Shown here piece by piece: positions 40,654 through 50,679 of a stretch of 64,000 bases of DNA. Positions within the stretch are counted from its first letter, which is position 1. Each line of letters opens with the position of its first letter. The position numbers were made by a program, and so were the translations under genes. Source of the stretch: Anaerolineales bacterium (lineage in GTDB: Bacteria > Chloroflexota > Anaerolineae > 4572-78 > J111); contig JABTUW010000001.1 of assembly GCA_015075185.1 (NCBI GenBank), forward strand, positions 1,984,001 to 2,048,000, given 5' to 3'. The notes below the pieces were generated by a model. The model worked only from the letters and a program-made list of their open reading frames with translations, ran no database searches and was not told the DNA's origin.

Positions 40654-41616
40654 ATGACAGATCATCCAATGCCCACCTTGCATGACATTATCGCCGCCCG
40701 GCCTCACGTTTACCGCTATTTGCGCCCGACGCCTCTCTACCGCTACCACGGTTTGAGCGAATTGGTCGGCGCGGAGGTGTGGGTGAAGCACGAGAATCAC
40801 CAGCCGGTTGGCGCATTTAAGGTGCGCGGCGGTCTTAACCTGGCCGCTCACTTGAGTGAGGCCGAGCGCCGAGGCGGTCTCTTTACCGCCTCGACCGGCA
40901 ACCACGGCCAGAGTATCGCCTTTGCGGCGCAGGTCCACGGCTTGAAGGCGACCATCGCCGTGCCGGAAGGAGCCAATCCCGGCAAGGTGGCGGCCATGCG
41001 CGGCCTGGGGGCCGAAGTCATCTTCCACGGCCCGGATTTCGATACCGCCCGCGAGTGGATTGCCGCCGAGGCCGAGAGCTTGGGAGGCCGGTTTGTCGGC
41101 CCAACGGAAGAATTGTTGATTGGTGGCGTCGGCACGTATGCCCTGGAAATTCTGGAAGAGCTGCCCGACGTACAGACCATCATCGCGCCGGTTGGCGCAG
41201 GCAGCGGCGTGTGCGGGACGAGCATCGTGGCCAAGAGCATCAACCCCAACATTGAGGTGATTGCGGCCCAATCGGCCCAGGCCCCGGCCATGCAGTTGAG
41301 CTGGAAATCGGGCGAGCTGGTGACGGCGGAAACGCGCACCTTCGCCGAAGGGGTGGCCACACGGGTCCCTTTTCTCAACACCCAGCGCATCATGCGCCGC
41401 TACTTGGACGATTTTGTGCTGGTTGACGACGAGGCGATCAAAGAGGCCATTGTTTTGTTATTACAGCACACCCACAACCTGGCCGAAGGCGCAGGGGCGA
41501 TTTCCCTGGCGGCGGCCTTACAATTAAAGGACCGGCTGGCCGGGAAAAAGGTCGCGCTGGTGTTAAGCGGGGGAAATTTGGCCCTGGAGCAGTTGGAAAG
41601 TATTCTTGGGAATTGA
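40654..41616 (+). CDS. Threonine/serine dehydratase-like PLP enzyme
   Basis: 320 residues, fold type II PLP. Lysine motif HENHQPVGAFKVRGGLNLAA (Schiff-base Lys in GAFKVRG), TASTGNHGQSIAFAA, the phosphate loop PVGAGSGVCG and the end VALVLSGGNLALEQL. It converts L-threonine or L-serine to the 2-oxo acid and ammonia. There is no C-terminal ACT regulatory domain, so it resembles catabolic rather than feedback-inhibited biosynthetic enzymes. Confidence 0.92.
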   Translation: MTDHPMPTLHDIIAARPHVYRYLRPTPLYRYHGLSELVGAEVWVKHENHQPVGAFKVRGGLNLAAHLSEAERRGGLFTASTGNHGQSIAFAAQVHGLKATIAVPEGANPGKVAAMRGLGAEVIFHGPDFDTAREWIAAEAESLGGRFVGPTEELLIGGVGTYALEILEELPDVQTIIAPVGAGSGVCGTSIVAKSINPNIEVIAAQSAQAPAMQLSWKSGELVTAETRTFAEGVATRVPFLNTQRIMRRYLDDFVLVDDEAIKEAIVLLLQHTHNLAEGAGAISLAAALQLKDRLAGKKVALVLSGGNLALEQLESILGN

Positions 41617-41735
41617 GAGTTTCTTAGGCAAGTGTCTTTTTCATCGTAATAAATCGCGGCCTACGTCGTCAAGAAGTGGCATAATCAGCAAACAGTTGCT
41701 GGGTCGTGAATTTGAAGCGAAAGGACAGCCAAACT

Positions 41736-42380
41736 ATGAAACTCGTCTCAATCAACGTAGGTTTACCGCGTGAAGTGATGTGGCAGGGCAGACCTGTCAC
41801 CACTAGCATTTTCAAAGAACCGGTCAGCGGGCCGGTCATGCTGCGAGCGCTCAATCTGGCGGGCGACCGGCAGGCCGACCTGACGGTTCATGGCGGAGCG
41901 GACAAGGCCGTTTACGTTTATCCGGCGGAGCACTACGATTATTGGCGGGCACAACTACCTGATACGCCCCTCCCGTGGGGCAGTTTTGGGGAGAATTTTA
42001 CCAGCCAGGGTTTGTTGGAGGATGAGGTCAATATCGGCGACCGTTTTCGTATCGGCACAGCCGAGGTAGTGGTCACCCAGCCGCGCCTGCCCTGTTACAA
42101 GTTGGGCGTTAAGTTTGGCCGGGCCGATATGGTCAAACGCTTCCTGACCAGCCGCCGCACCGGCTTTTACCTGGCTGTTTTGAAAGAAGGAGAGGTGGCA
42201 GCCGGGGACGCTGTCGAGCTGCTCCGGCGCGATGAAAACGGCGTCACCGTTGACGATCTGGTCCGCCTGTACGCTTTTGACAAAGAAGATACCGTCACTT
42301 TACGGCGAGCTACCCAGGTTGAGGCGCTGCCGGCGGATTGGGTGGAGCACTTTCAGAGCCAGCTTAAAAAACACGCATAG
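41736..42380 (+). CDS. MOSC-domain protein
   Basis: 214 residues from the ATG at 41736, with AAAGGA upstream; a GTG at 41706 is less likely. It resembles the YiiM group: LVSINVGLPREVMWQGRPVT, NLAGDRQADLTVHGGADKAV, YVYPAEHYDYWR, FGENFTSQGL and VTQPRLPCYKLGVKFG with the conserved cysteine. MOSC proteins carry sulfur or act with molybdenum cofactor; YiiM reduces N-hydroxylated compounds in E. coli. Confidence 0.93.
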   Translation: MKLVSINVGLPREVMWQGRPVTTSIFKEPVSGPVMLRALNLAGDRQADLTVHGGADKAVYVYPAEHYDYWRAQLPDTPLPWGSFGENFTSQGLLEDEVNIGDRFRIGTAEVVVTQPRLPCYKLGVKFGRADMVKRFLTSRRTGFYLAVLKEGEVAAGDAVELLRRDENGVTVDDLVRLYAFDKEDTVTLRRATQVEALPADWVEHFQSQLKKHA

Positions 42381-42572
42381 AAGTTCTAAAAATTACTCTG
42401 TGAAACTCTGTGATTTCTCTCTCCGTGTAACAACTTCTTGCTCATTGTGCAAATATCTGATTCGTAAATGCCTAATCCCTTACTTTTACTCCACAGATAA
42501 CAGGTAAAAGCACCATCAGAGGGATTTCTCCCCGCTTCGCGGTTCGAAATGACATATTGGGGGTCAAAGTAA

Positions 42573-43148
42573 ATGTCCAAAGATTACAGTTTGAGTGTCA
42601 CCCCGGCCAATGCCCAACGCCGGCCGGAACACGCCCAAGATGACGTCTGGATTCGTGCCTTTTTAAGGCGTGCCCAGATCGGCCACATTGCCACCCGCTG
42701 GGATGAGCAGCCGTTCATCAACCCGACCACCTTTTGGTATGATCCCGACCGGCACGAAATTATCTTTCACTCTAACATCGTCGGGCGGGTGCGGGCCAAC
42801 AGCGAGCGGCACGAGCAGGTCTGCTTTGAGGTCAGCGAATTTGGCCGGTTGCTGCCCTCGAATGTGGCCCTGGAATTTAGCATCCAGTATGAAAGCGTCA
42901 TTGCCTTTGGCCGGATTCGCGTTTTGCAGGAGGCTGAAGAAAAGCGGCGGGCGCTGTATGGTTTGATTGGCAAGTACTTCTCCACAATGGCGGCAGGTCG
43001 AGAATATCGCCCTATCACCGACAAGGAACTGAAACGCACCTCTGTCTACGCCATTGCCATTGACAGTTGGAGCGGCAAGCGCAACTGGGCGGAACGAGCC
43101 GACCAGAGCGACGAGTGGCCGCCGCTGGACGAAAAGTGGTTTGCATAG
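42573..43148 (+). CDS. Pyridoxamine 5'-phosphate oxidase-like FMN protein
   Basis: 191 residues. The split-barrel core is recognisable: IRAFLRRAQIGHIATRWDEQ, PFINPTTFWYDPDRHEIIFH and VGRVRANSERHEQVCFEVSE. These resemble the NimA/PNPOx-like flavin reductase group. Such proteins bind FMN and may reduce nitro or other small compounds. It lies 18 bases before the PhzF gene on the same strand. Confidence 0.88.
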   Translation: MSKDYSLSVTPANAQRRPEHAQDDVWIRAFLRRAQIGHIATRWDEQPFINPTTFWYDPDRHEIIFHSNIVGRVRANSERHEQVCFEVSEFGRLLPSNVALEFSIQYESVIAFGRIRVLQEAEEKRRALYGLIGKYFSTMAAGREYRPITDKELKRTSVYAIAIDSWSGKRNWAERADQSDEWPPLDEKWFA

Positions 43149-43166
43149 GGCAAGGAGGAATTGACC

Positions 43167-44090
43167 ATGAGAAAACTGCGCTATCACCTGGTTGATGTTT
43201 TTACCAACCAGCCGTTTGGGGGAAACCAACTGGCCGTTTTTACCAATGGCCGCGGGTTATCGCCAAAGCTGATGCAGCAACTGGCCAGGGAATTGAATTT
43301 TTCCGAAACCACTTTTGTCTTGCCTCCCCAGGCAGCCGCTAATGACTTCTGGGTCAGAATTTTTACCCCGGCCGTTGAGATGCCCATGGCCGGCCATCCG
43401 ACCGTTGGAACTGCCTTCGTTTTAGCCCTGGAAAAATTGCTGGACGACTCCGGGCCGGAGACGACCATCCGCTTTGAGGAAGGCGTTGGCGTTATCCCGG
43501 TCCGGGTCCAGTGGCAAAATAAACAGCCGGCCCTGATCATGATGAGCCAGCCGTTGCCTGAATTTGGACCGGAGTTTACCCATCGAGGGGTGATAGCCGA
43601 AATGCTCTCGCTTGACCCTGGCGAAATTGACCCAAGCTATCCGCTGCAAGTCGTCTCTTGCGGACTACCCTTTTTGTATGTCCCCCTGACCAGCCTGGCC
43701 GCCCTGCGCCGGGTCAAGTTGCGATATGACCTGTGGGAACAGCATCTCCAGGATTTTGCCTCGCCCCACCTGTTTGTCTTTACCCTTGAGACTGAATTGG
43801 AAAAATCCGCCGTTCATTGTAGAATGTTTGCCCCGGCCCTGGGCATTGCCGAAGATCCGGCCACCGGCGCAGCGAGCGGTCCGCTGGGTTGTTATTTGGT
43901 AAAGTACGGGCTGATTGACGGCCGGTCCGAAGAAAAAGTTAGTTTTATCAGCGAACAGGGCTTTGAAATGGGTCGCCCCAGCCTGATCCACATCGAAATT
44001 GAGCAGGCCGGCGAACATATTACGGCGGTGACAGTAGGTGGCCAGTGTGTCTACATGGGCGAAGGATATTTTGAGTTATCTGAAGCATAA
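43167..44090 (+). CDS. PhzF-family isomerase/epimerase
   Basis: 307 residues from the ATG at 43167, with AAGGAGG eight bases upstream. Signatures: VDVFTNQPFGGNQLAVF, LARELNFSETTFVLPP (catalytic Glu region), RIFTPAVEMPMAGHPTVGTA and EDPATGAASGPLGCYLV. The family has a diaminopimelate-epimerase fold; only a few members make phenazines and none of the other phenazine genes are here, so a general small-molecule isomerase is the safest call. Confidence 0.93.
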   Translation: MRKLRYHLVDVFTNQPFGGNQLAVFTNGRGLSPKLMQQLARELNFSETTFVLPPQAAANDFWVRIFTPAVEMPMAGHPTVGTAFVLALEKLLDDSGPETTIRFEEGVGVIPVRVQWQNKQPALIMMSQPLPEFGPEFTHRGVIAEMLSLDPGEIDPSYPLQVVSCGLPFLYVPLTSLAALRRVKLRYDLWEQHLQDFASPHLFVFTLETELEKSAVHCRMFAPALGIAEDPATGAASGPLGCYLVKYGLIDGRSEEKVSFISEQGFEMGRPSLIHIEIEQAGEHITAVTVGGQCVYMGEGYFELSEA

Positions 44091-44110
44091 ACCTGTTTTG
44101 GAGAATTGTA

Positions 44111-44419
44111 ATGGCTAAACAATCTTACTCTCCCCTGGCTTCTTTCGCGGATTTGAAGCGTGTTGAGAGCCTGCTTAATCAGGTTCAGACCGTGGACGAT
44201 GTCCGCAAGATTGTGGAAAAAGATGGTCCCAAAGTGGGCTATAAAGCTTTCTGCTACATGTTCACCCACAAAATGACTCCTGAGGCCATGAAGCCCGACG
44301 AAGCTTGCGTCGAAGCGGCTAAACTGGAACAATCGGGCCAAGAGGATGAGGCCAAAGCTGTCTACAAAAAAGTGCTGGAGGCTCATCCTGATCATCTCCT
44401 GGCTAAGGGCAAAGCATAA
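44111..44419 (+). CDS. Hypothetical small helical protein
   Basis: 102 residues, with TTGGAG nine bases before the ATG. It is entirely helical in appearance. The C-terminal 40 residues (ACVEAAKLEQSGQEDEAKAV, then YKKVLEAHPDHLLAKGKA) resemble a single TPR unit. The N-terminal half contains QTVDDVRKIVEKDGPKVGYK. No family recognised. It lies 20 bases after the PhzF gene and 51 bases before the VOC gene, all in one direction. Confidence 0.7.
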   Translation: MAKQSYSPLASFADLKRVESLLNQVQTVDDVRKIVEKDGPKVGYKAFCYMFTHKMTPEAMKPDEACVEAAKLEQSGQEDEAKAVYKKVLEAHPDHLLAKGKA

Positions 44420-44470
44420 TTTGGCAAAGATTTTTCGCCGGACCAAGAGATCGAAGCAAAAGGGGGAGCT

Positions 44471-44854
44471 ATGACCAAAGTTAAAGGTATCGCTGAAATT
44501 GTGCTGAACGTCCACGATGTGGAGGCCGCCCTCAAATTCTACCGGGACGTGTTGGGCCTGGAGATTATTGGCCGGCCCGGCCCGGTTTTTTTACGGGCCG
44601 GGAATCCTGCGGTCAGTGTGCCGCAAATGGTGGTCCTGGTACCGCTGCCGCCGGGTAGCGACGCATTTGCCAAACCGCGGACGCTGCATCACCTGGCGCT
44701 GGAACTGGCCTCCGCCGATTTTGAGGCGGAGGAAGCTCGCTTAAAAGGACTTGGCTATCAGATTCGCTATGGCCAGCACCCGGTTATTCCTTCTCGGACC
44801 ATGTATGTGGATGACCCTGACGGCAACGAGGTCGAGTTTATCTGTGGGGCCTAA
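44471..44854 (+). CDS. VOC-family (glyoxalase/dioxygenase-fold) protein
   Basis: 127 residues, with AAGGGGGAG before the ATG. One VOC domain: AEIVLNVHDVEAALKFYRDV, LGLEIIGRPGPVFLRAG, LHHLALELASADFEAEE (His-x-Ala-x-Glu metal site) and MYVDDPDGNEVEFIC (terminal Glu ligand). It binds a divalent metal; the substrate cannot be told. Confidence 0.9.
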   Translation: MTKVKGIAEIVLNVHDVEAALKFYRDVLGLEIIGRPGPVFLRAGNPAVSVPQMVVLVPLPPGSDAFAKPRTLHHLALELASADFEAEEARLKGLGYQIRYGQHPVIPSRTMYVDDPDGNEVEFICGA

Positions 44855-45160
44855 CCCCCAAAAAACCAAAACCCGACCTTAAAACGATCAGATCAAGCCG
44901 GTTTAACCGGCGAAGCTGGCAAGCAAGTACTTTCGCCTGCTTGACGCTTGTCCTCCCTCCCCTTAAAATAGAGAGGGATTGCGAACGAACAAGTCAGTTT
45001 TACTAACTTGGTTTGCGCCGGCAAAGAATGCTCCCCGTGGTAACCACTCAAACTTAACAGTTTAGATCACATTAATAAAAAAATTTTACAAACAGTTGAA
45101 CATATTTTAACTTTAATGTGGTTTAATACATTTCGTACCGCCTTGCCCAGGAGTTGATCT
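44855..45160. other. intergenic region without a gene
   Basis: It holds a small perfect palindrome GCCGGTTTAACCGGC near 44896-44910 and becomes very A/T-rich from 45060 on. TTGAAC at 45096 could be a -35 element but has no -10 at the right distance. No frame is supportable. Confidence 0.45.
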
Positions 45161-45802
45161 GTGTTATCAGTACGGCCATCAATAAAAAACAGCCTCAGTG
45201 TGATCAGAAATAAGGATGAAATCATTGCTCGCTGGATTTCTCATGTGGTCAGCCCGCATATCGTGGGTGTGGTGGTTACTTCGGCGATGGCCCTTGAGTA
45301 CAGCCCTGATCCGCTTAAAGCTTTGCTCTGGCTGTTCGGACTGATGCCGCTGTTAGTGTTACCTCCGCTGGGATATCTGCTGTGGTTAGTCCGCCGGGGC
45401 AAACTGGCCGATATCTACATGCCAGAGCGAGAAACTCGGCTCCGCCCCCTGACCTTGATGATGGTTTGGTTACTGATTTGCTGGGGATTGATCCGCCATT
45501 GGCAGGCTCCGTCAGTAGTGGAGATGTTTGTGTTGGCGGCTACGGTAATGATTGGGGTATTGAGCTTGGTGACGCTCTTCTGGAAAATCAGCTTTCACGG
45601 GGCTACCATTACCGCTGCTGCCACGGCTACTATGCTGATAGCCGGCTCCTCAGCCTGGCCGGTCATGCTTCTGGTACCGCTGGTGGGTTGGGCCCGCGTT
45701 CGCCTGGAGCGCCACACTCCGCGCCAGGTTATCTTTGGCTCACTGGTTGGCGCCCTTATTGCCTTAATTTTAGTTCACGGGGCTATCTTCAGCGTCTCGT
45801 AA
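45161..45802 (+). CDS. PAP2-like integral membrane protein
   Basis: 213 residues from a GTG with AGGAG eight bases upstream. About six membrane helices are present. The segment YMPERETRLRPLTLMMVW and the later KISFHGATITAAATA, with WARVRLERHTPRQVIFGSLV, match the spacing of PAP2-type phosphatase motifs (S-x-H and R-x5-H-x-x-x-D). The final Asp is not clear, so it may be an inactive or divergent member. Confidence 0.72.
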   Translation: MLSVRPSIKNSLSVIRNKDEIIARWISHVVSPHIVGVVVTSAMALEYSPDPLKALLWLFGLMPLLVLPPLGYLLWLVRRGKLADIYMPERETRLRPLTLMMVWLLICWGLIRHWQAPSVVEMFVLAATVMIGVLSLVTLFWKISFHGATITAAATATMLIAGSSAWPVMLLVPLVGWARVRLERHTPRQVIFGSLVGALIALILVHGAIFSVS

Positions 45803-45834
45803 CTCCCATCAGTTGGCTCGTAAGCATCCTTGAT

Positions 45835-45858
45835 CCGCCTTAATCCGGCGGTTTTTTG
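45835..45858 (+). terminator. intrinsic terminator
   Basis: CCGCC (45835-45839), loop TTAATCC, GGCGG (45847-45851), then TTTTTT. It follows the PAP2-like gene by about 30 bases. Confidence 0.8.
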
Positions 45859-46067
45859 TTAGGCGCTGTCATTCAAACCAAATTCAAACTCAAATATGAT
45901 ACCCTAAGATAGGATGTTCCTGATTTACTTAACAACCTTTCCCCCCAAAAATTCCTATGGCAATGTCGCCAAAAAAGAGTTACTCTACATATAGTCCTGC
46001 TTAACGTAGTCACCTCTATCCCCCCCCGACCCGACGGACAATTTTAGCTCAGATTGAAGGTTTACAA

Positions 46068-49000
46068 ATGAAACAGCGTCAGGTCTTTATTAATTTCGTC
46101 GTTATCATTATGTTGGTCTTAATAGCTCTTGGCGTAAGTTTAGCTGGGTTAGCTGGACTGGCTCAGGCCGCACCAGTGATGGGAATTGGGAATGATTCAC
46201 CGGAGTTTATTGCCCCTGCCAATGTTCCGCTGCGACAGGGTGTGGTTCTCACCATTACCAAAAGCGCTGAACCGCACCTGGCAACCGCAGGAAGTGTACT
46301 GACTTATACGATTAGCCTGGTCAATGGGGGCGACGCCGCAGCCAGCAATGTCATTATCACCGATACCCTACCGTCAAGCGTCACTGTTGCTTCGGCCGAT
46401 GGCGGCCTTCAGGATGGGCAAAACGTGGTCTGGAATGTAGCATCAATTCCCGCAGGGGATACCATTACTCGGACCCTGCTCGTCACCGTTGGTGACGTTA
46501 TCAGCGGCGCCTTGTTGAACAACACGGTGGTTGTCACCTCTGATGAAGGGATCGGTGATAATGATACTCTTAATACTACCGTAACCACCTCGGCCGATTT
46601 AGTTATCACTAAAGAGGCCACGCCGGCCCCTCTCTTCGTCGGCGACCCCTTAACCTATACCCTGACTGTCACCAATAATGGACCTTCGACTGCTGCGGGA
46701 GTGGTGGTGACCGATACCTTACCGCTGAGTGCTACCTTTAGCTCGGCTTCGACGGGCTGCAGCGCGGCGAGTGGGGTAGTCAGTTGCAGCATGGGTAATA
46801 TAAACAGCGAGGTTACAAAGGTCGTGACGATTGCAGCTATCGCGACAAACCCAGGGGTATTAACAAATATGGCGGTTGTATCCTCCTCTGTAACCGACCC
46901 TGACGCCGATAACAACACCGCCAGCGCTGTGACGACAGTCACTCCCAAGGCTGATTTGACAATCAGCAAGATTGGTTCCTCTGATCCGATCACTGCCGGA
47001 ACCAGTCTGACCTATACTCTGATCATTACCAACAACGGCCCCTCTCCCGCCGAGAATGTTGTCGTGACCGATACCTTGCCTTTGAGCATGAGTATCCAGA
47101 GTGTAACTCCGGCCACTTCTACCCAGAGCGGGCAGCAGTTAGGCTGGAATTTGGGCAGCCTTGCCCTGGGGGCCACCCAAACTATTACCATCGTGGCCAA
47201 AGTGGGTGGCGATGTCAGAAACTCAATTCAAAATACAGCCACCGTTACTAGCACGACTATTGATCTAACGCCGGGGAATAACAGCTACACAGAAACGACT
47301 ACCATTAATACCCAGACTGATCTATCTGTCATCAAAACTGACAGTCCTGATCCTGTCCAGTTAAACAATTTTTTTGGCTATACGGTTCAAGTGACCAATG
47401 CCGGCCCCTCGGATGCGCTGGCGGTGGTGTTGACGGACAATCTGCCGGCCAGTGTATTCTTCGTTGGCTTCTTGCCAGCGCCCAGCCAGGGGACCTGTAG
47501 TACAAGCACCATGACCTGCAATTTTGGCAAAATTGTGAGTGGAGGCAGTGCTTCGGTAGGTATCTTTGTCAGGGCTGATGCCGCCGGAGTTATCACCAAT
47601 ACAGCTAGTGTCACCAGCAGCGAGAATGATCCTGATCCGACCAACAATACCGATACCGAGAATACCACCGTCAATCCCGCCAATCTTTCCGTTGTCAAAA
47701 CCGTCTCACCCGGTCCAATTCGGGTAGGTACTCCCTTCACCTATACTCTTTCTGTAGCCAGTGCGCCCGGCTTTTATAGGGCAACCGGGGTAACATTGGT
47801 GGATAATTTACCTCCAACCGTCACGTATAAATCGGCCTCATCTACTCAGGGAAGTTGTAGTGGGACCGCTACTGTCACTTGTACCTTGGGTATAATAGAG
47901 TCTGGGGCGAGTCCCATCATCGTTACAATAGTTGTCACTCCTACAGCAGCCGGGCTAATTACTAATACAGCCACCATAACCAGCGACGTGCCCGACCCCA
48001 TTCCGGCCAACAATGCAGCCAGCATCACCACCACTGTTGATCCGGTAGCTGACCTGTCGGTGGCTAAGATGGATTCCACTGATCCGGTAACCGCCGGAAC
48101 CAGCCTGACCTACACTTTGATTGTCACTAACAATGGTCCCTCGCCTGCAACCGGAGTAGGAGTAACCGACCCTCTGCCTGCAGGCGTGACCTTTGTCTCA
48201 GCCTCCCCCGGCTGTTCAGGAAGCAGTACGGTCACATGCAGTTTAGGCGGGATTGCCGGCAGCGCCACCAAGACAGTCTCGATCCATGTTACGGTCAACC
48301 CGTCAACGATTGGGGTAATTACCAATACGGTTAGTGTCACCGGCAGCGAGTTCGACTCCAACACCCTCAATAACTCAGCCACGATCACCACCACCGTCAA
48401 TCGAAAGGTCAATCTATCTATTACCAAATCCAGCTCGCCCAATCTGGTGGCCGCGGGCAGCAGTCTAACCTACACGCTGACAGTTTCTAACAGTGGACCT
48501 TCATTGGCTACCAACGTAGTTGTAAGCGACACCTTGCCTGCAGGTGTAACTTTAGCTTTGGCTTCCTCCGGCTGCTCAAATTCGGGTAACAATGTAACGT
48601 GTAACTTAGGGAATATTGCAAACGGCGGCACTGGAGTCGCTTTGATCCGCGTCACCGTCAATGCTTCAACAATTGGATTGATCACTAATACCGCCAGGGT
48701 CACCAGTACCGAAACCGATCTTAACTTGACGGATAACATAGTGACAGCCACGACCACCGTAACGCGTGTGACCGACATGGCCATCACTGCCTCCGACTCG
48801 CCCGACCCGGTAACTCAGGGCAACAACCTCGCCTATAATCTCACCGTTACCAACAACGGTCCCTCGAATGCAACAAGCGTGTCTGTAACACACACACTGC
48901 CGGCGGGAGTTACCTTCCAATCAGTTACGCCTGGCTCACCCACGTGCAGCCACGCTGGCGGCGTCGTCTCATGCAGCCTGGGGAGCATGGCCAAAGGCAG

Positions 49001-49403
49001 CAGTTCAAATATCTCCGTTGTCGTCAAAGTTGACCCTCCAACAGTTGGCAATATTTCTGGCACGGCCAGCGTGACGGTTACAGGGAGCAGCGATCCCAAT
49101 ATGAGTAACAACTCGGCGGTGGCAACTACGTTTGTAAATGGGCTGCAGAAGGTCTACCTGCCTTTCATCATCAAACCGCCTCCCACCGAACTGTCCGTTT
49201 TCAACGACAAAACCGGGGGCAATGTCACCTTTACCGTTATTGGAACCGGGGTGAGTTGTACGGTACCCAATAATAGCACTCTCTTTTGTGGCAGCTTTCC
49301 ACCCGGCACATATAATGTGCAAGTTACCAGTGCTTGCGGTAACGCCACTACTGCTAAATTTTATGATAGCGGTCCCCAAACTACCCGTGTTTTCTGTAAG
49401 TAA
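46068..49403 (+). CDS. Secreted DUF11 repeat protein
   Basis: 1111 residues. A signal peptide (about 1-35, ending AQAAP) is followed by eight DUF11 repeats of about 120 residues. Each starts like ADLSVAKMDSTDPVTAGTSL and carries a YTLxVTNNGPSPA-type strand pair and a DTLPxGVTF segment. Around residue 1027 there is KVYLPFIIKPPP, then a terminal domain of about 75 residues with several cysteines (GVSCTVPN, TLFCGSFPPG, SACGN, final FCK). DUF11 repeats form beta-sandwich fibres on cell surfaces. The terminal domain may attach the protein to the envelope. A large adhesive or sheath protein is likely. Confidence 0.92.
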   Translation: MKQRQVFINFVVIIMLVLIALGVSLAGLAGLAQAAPVMGIGNDSPEFIAPANVPLRQGVVLTITKSAEPHLATAGSVLTYTISLVNGGDAAASNVIITDTLPSSVTVASADGGLQDGQNVVWNVASIPAGDTITRTLLVTVGDVISGALLNNTVVVTSDEGIGDNDTLNTTVTTSADLVITKEATPAPLFVGDPLTYTLTVTNNGPSTAAGVVVTDTLPLSATFSSASTGCSAASGVVSCSMGNINSEVTKVVTIAAIATNPGVLTNMAVVSSSVTDPDADNNTASAVTTVTPKADLTISKIGSSDPITAGTSLTYTLIITNNGPSPAENVVVTDTLPLSMSIQSVTPATSTQSGQQLGWNLGSLALGATQTITIVAKVGGDVRNSIQNTATVTSTTIDLTPGNNSYTETTTINTQTDLSVIKTDSPDPVQLNNFFGYTVQVTNAGPSDALAVVLTDNLPASVFFVGFLPAPSQGTCSTSTMTCNFGKIVSGGSASVGIFVRADAAGVITNTASVTSSENDPDPTNNTDTENTTVNPANLSVVKTVSPGPIRVGTPFTYTLSVASAPGFYRATGVTLVDNLPPTVTYKSASSTQGSCSGTATVTCTLGIIESGASPIIVTIVVTPTAAGLITNTATITSDVPDPIPANNAASITTTVDPVADLSVAKMDSTDPVTAGTSLTYTLIVTNNGPSPATGVGVTDPLPAGVTFVSASPGCSGSSTVTCSLGGIAGSATKTVSIHVTVNPSTIGVITNTVSVTGSEFDSNTLNNSATITTTVNRKVNLSITKSSSPNLVAAGSSLTYTLTVSNSGPSLATNVVVSDTLPAGVTLALASSGCSNSGNNVTCNLGNIANGGTGVALIRVTVNASTIGLITNTARVTSTETDLNLTDNIVTATTTVTRVTDMAITASDSPDPVTQGNNLAYNLTVTNNGPSNATSVSVTHTLPAGVTFQSVTPGSPTCSHAGGVVSCSLGSMAKGSSSNISVVVKVDPPTVGNISGTASVTVTGSSDPNMSNNSAVATTFVNGLQKVYLPFIIKPPPTELSVFNDKTGGNVTFTVIGTGVSCTVPNNSTLFCGSFPPGTYNVQVTSACGNATTAKFYDSGPQTTRVFCK

Positions 49404-49501
49404 AGACAAGGTTATACGGCCTTGATCACACTCTACAGTTTACGGTCAGACCATCGGGATTGACAATCATCCCCTGACAAATAGAATAAGAATTACGACG
49501 C

Positions 49502-49530
49502 GCCCATCGCGCCCGCGATGGGCATTTTTT
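49502..49530 (+). terminator. intrinsic terminator after the DUF11 gene
   Basis: GCCCATCGC, loop GCCC, GCGATGGGC, then ATTTTTT. It separates the DUF11 gene from ychF. Confidence 0.9.
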
Positions 49531-49548
49531 GTCGTAGCAAGAGGAAAT

Positions 49549-50637
49549 ATGCGCATTGGAATTATTGGTTTACCCAACAGCGGCAAAACAACCCTGTTCA
49601 ACGTGCTGACCGGCGGCCACGCTCCAACGACTGCTTATGCCGGCGGCGCGTTTCAAGTTCATACGGCGGTAGTGCCGGTACCGGATAATCGGGTAGACAC
49701 CCTAAGTAAAATGTACCAACCCAAGAAAACCACCTACGCCAGGGTCGAATACGCCGATATTGCCGGGTTGAGCGGGGCTGAGAGCGACGCGCGCGATGTC
49801 GCTATGAGCGGCGAGTTAATCAACGCCATCAGCAACAACGATGCCCTGCTGCATGTTGTCCGCGTTTTTGAGGACGAAACCGTGCCCCATCCTCTGGGCG
49901 GCGTTAACCCCGCTCGCGACATCGCCATGCTCGATACCGAGTTGAGCCTGACCGATTTGAGCAAGATTGAAAACCGGCTGGAGCGGCTGGAAGGCAGCCT
50001 CAAAAAGGGCAGAGCTTTGCCCACTTTTGAAGAGGAGCAAAAGGAGTTCGAAACCCTGAGCCGGCTGCGCCCCCACGTGGAGCGGGGCCAGCCCATCCGT
50101 GATGTTGAGCTAACCCCAGACGAAGAAAAGCGGCTGCGCGGCTTTCAATTCCTCTCGGCCAAGCCGGTCCTGCTGGTTTTGAACCTGGGTGATGAGGGTA
50201 AAGAACCTTCCGTCGAATATCCCCACCAAAAAAGCGCCATCACTTCGATCCGGGGCCGGCTGGAAATGGACATCGCCCAGCTTGACAATGACGATGACCG
50301 GGCCATGTTTATGGCCGAGTACGATTTGACCGAACTCAGCGTGGAACGGATCATTCGCCAGAGCTATGATTTGCTGGGCCGGATGTCCTTTTTTACGGTG
50401 GGTGACGACGAGGTCCGCGCCTGGGAGATCCACCGGGGGGCCACCGCTATTGAGTGTGCCGGGGCCATCCACAGCGACCTGGCCCGCGGCTTTATCCGGG
50501 CCGAGGTGGTCAGCTACGATGACCTCATGGCTGCCGGTTCTAACCCGGCGGCTAAAGCCCACGGCAAGGTGCGGCTGGAGGGGCGAGACCATCTTATCCA
50601 GGATGGGGATATTATTGTGGTCAGATTTCACGTGTAA
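49549..50637 (+). CDS. ychF: Redox-regulated ATPase of the Obg-like (YchF/OLA1) family
   Basis: 362 residues. G1 motif GIIGLPNSGKTTLFNVLTGG at the N-terminus, then AYAGGAFQVHTAVVPVPDNR, VEYADIAGLSGAESDARD (G3) and LVLNLGDEG in place of NKxD (weak G4, as in YchF, which prefers ATP). The C-terminal TGS-type domain contains SFFTVGDDEVRAWEIHRGAT and AGAIHSDLARGFIRAEVVSY. It binds ribosomes and takes part in stress responses. Ribosome site AGAGGAA lies upstream. Confidence 0.96.
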   Translation: MRIGIIGLPNSGKTTLFNVLTGGHAPTTAYAGGAFQVHTAVVPVPDNRVDTLSKMYQPKKTTYARVEYADIAGLSGAESDARDVAMSGELINAISNNDALLHVVRVFEDETVPHPLGGVNPARDIAMLDTELSLTDLSKIENRLERLEGSLKKGRALPTFEEEQKEFETLSRLRPHVERGQPIRDVELTPDEEKRLRGFQFLSAKPVLLVLNLGDEGKEPSVEYPHQKSAITSIRGRLEMDIAQLDNDDDRAMFMAEYDLTELSVERIIRQSYDLLGRMSFFTVGDDEVRAWEIHRGATAIECAGAIHSDLARGFIRAEVVSYDDLMAAGSNPAAKAHGKVRLEGRDHLIQDGDIIVVRFHV

Positions 50638-50679
50638 ACCCACTCATTATCTTCTACATTCTATATTAAACAGGGGTAA

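Noticed and set aside
43167..44090. Phenazine biosynthesis cluster because of a PhzF-like gene
   Set aside because: No other phenazine genes are present; PhzF-fold isomerases are widespread outside phenazine producers.
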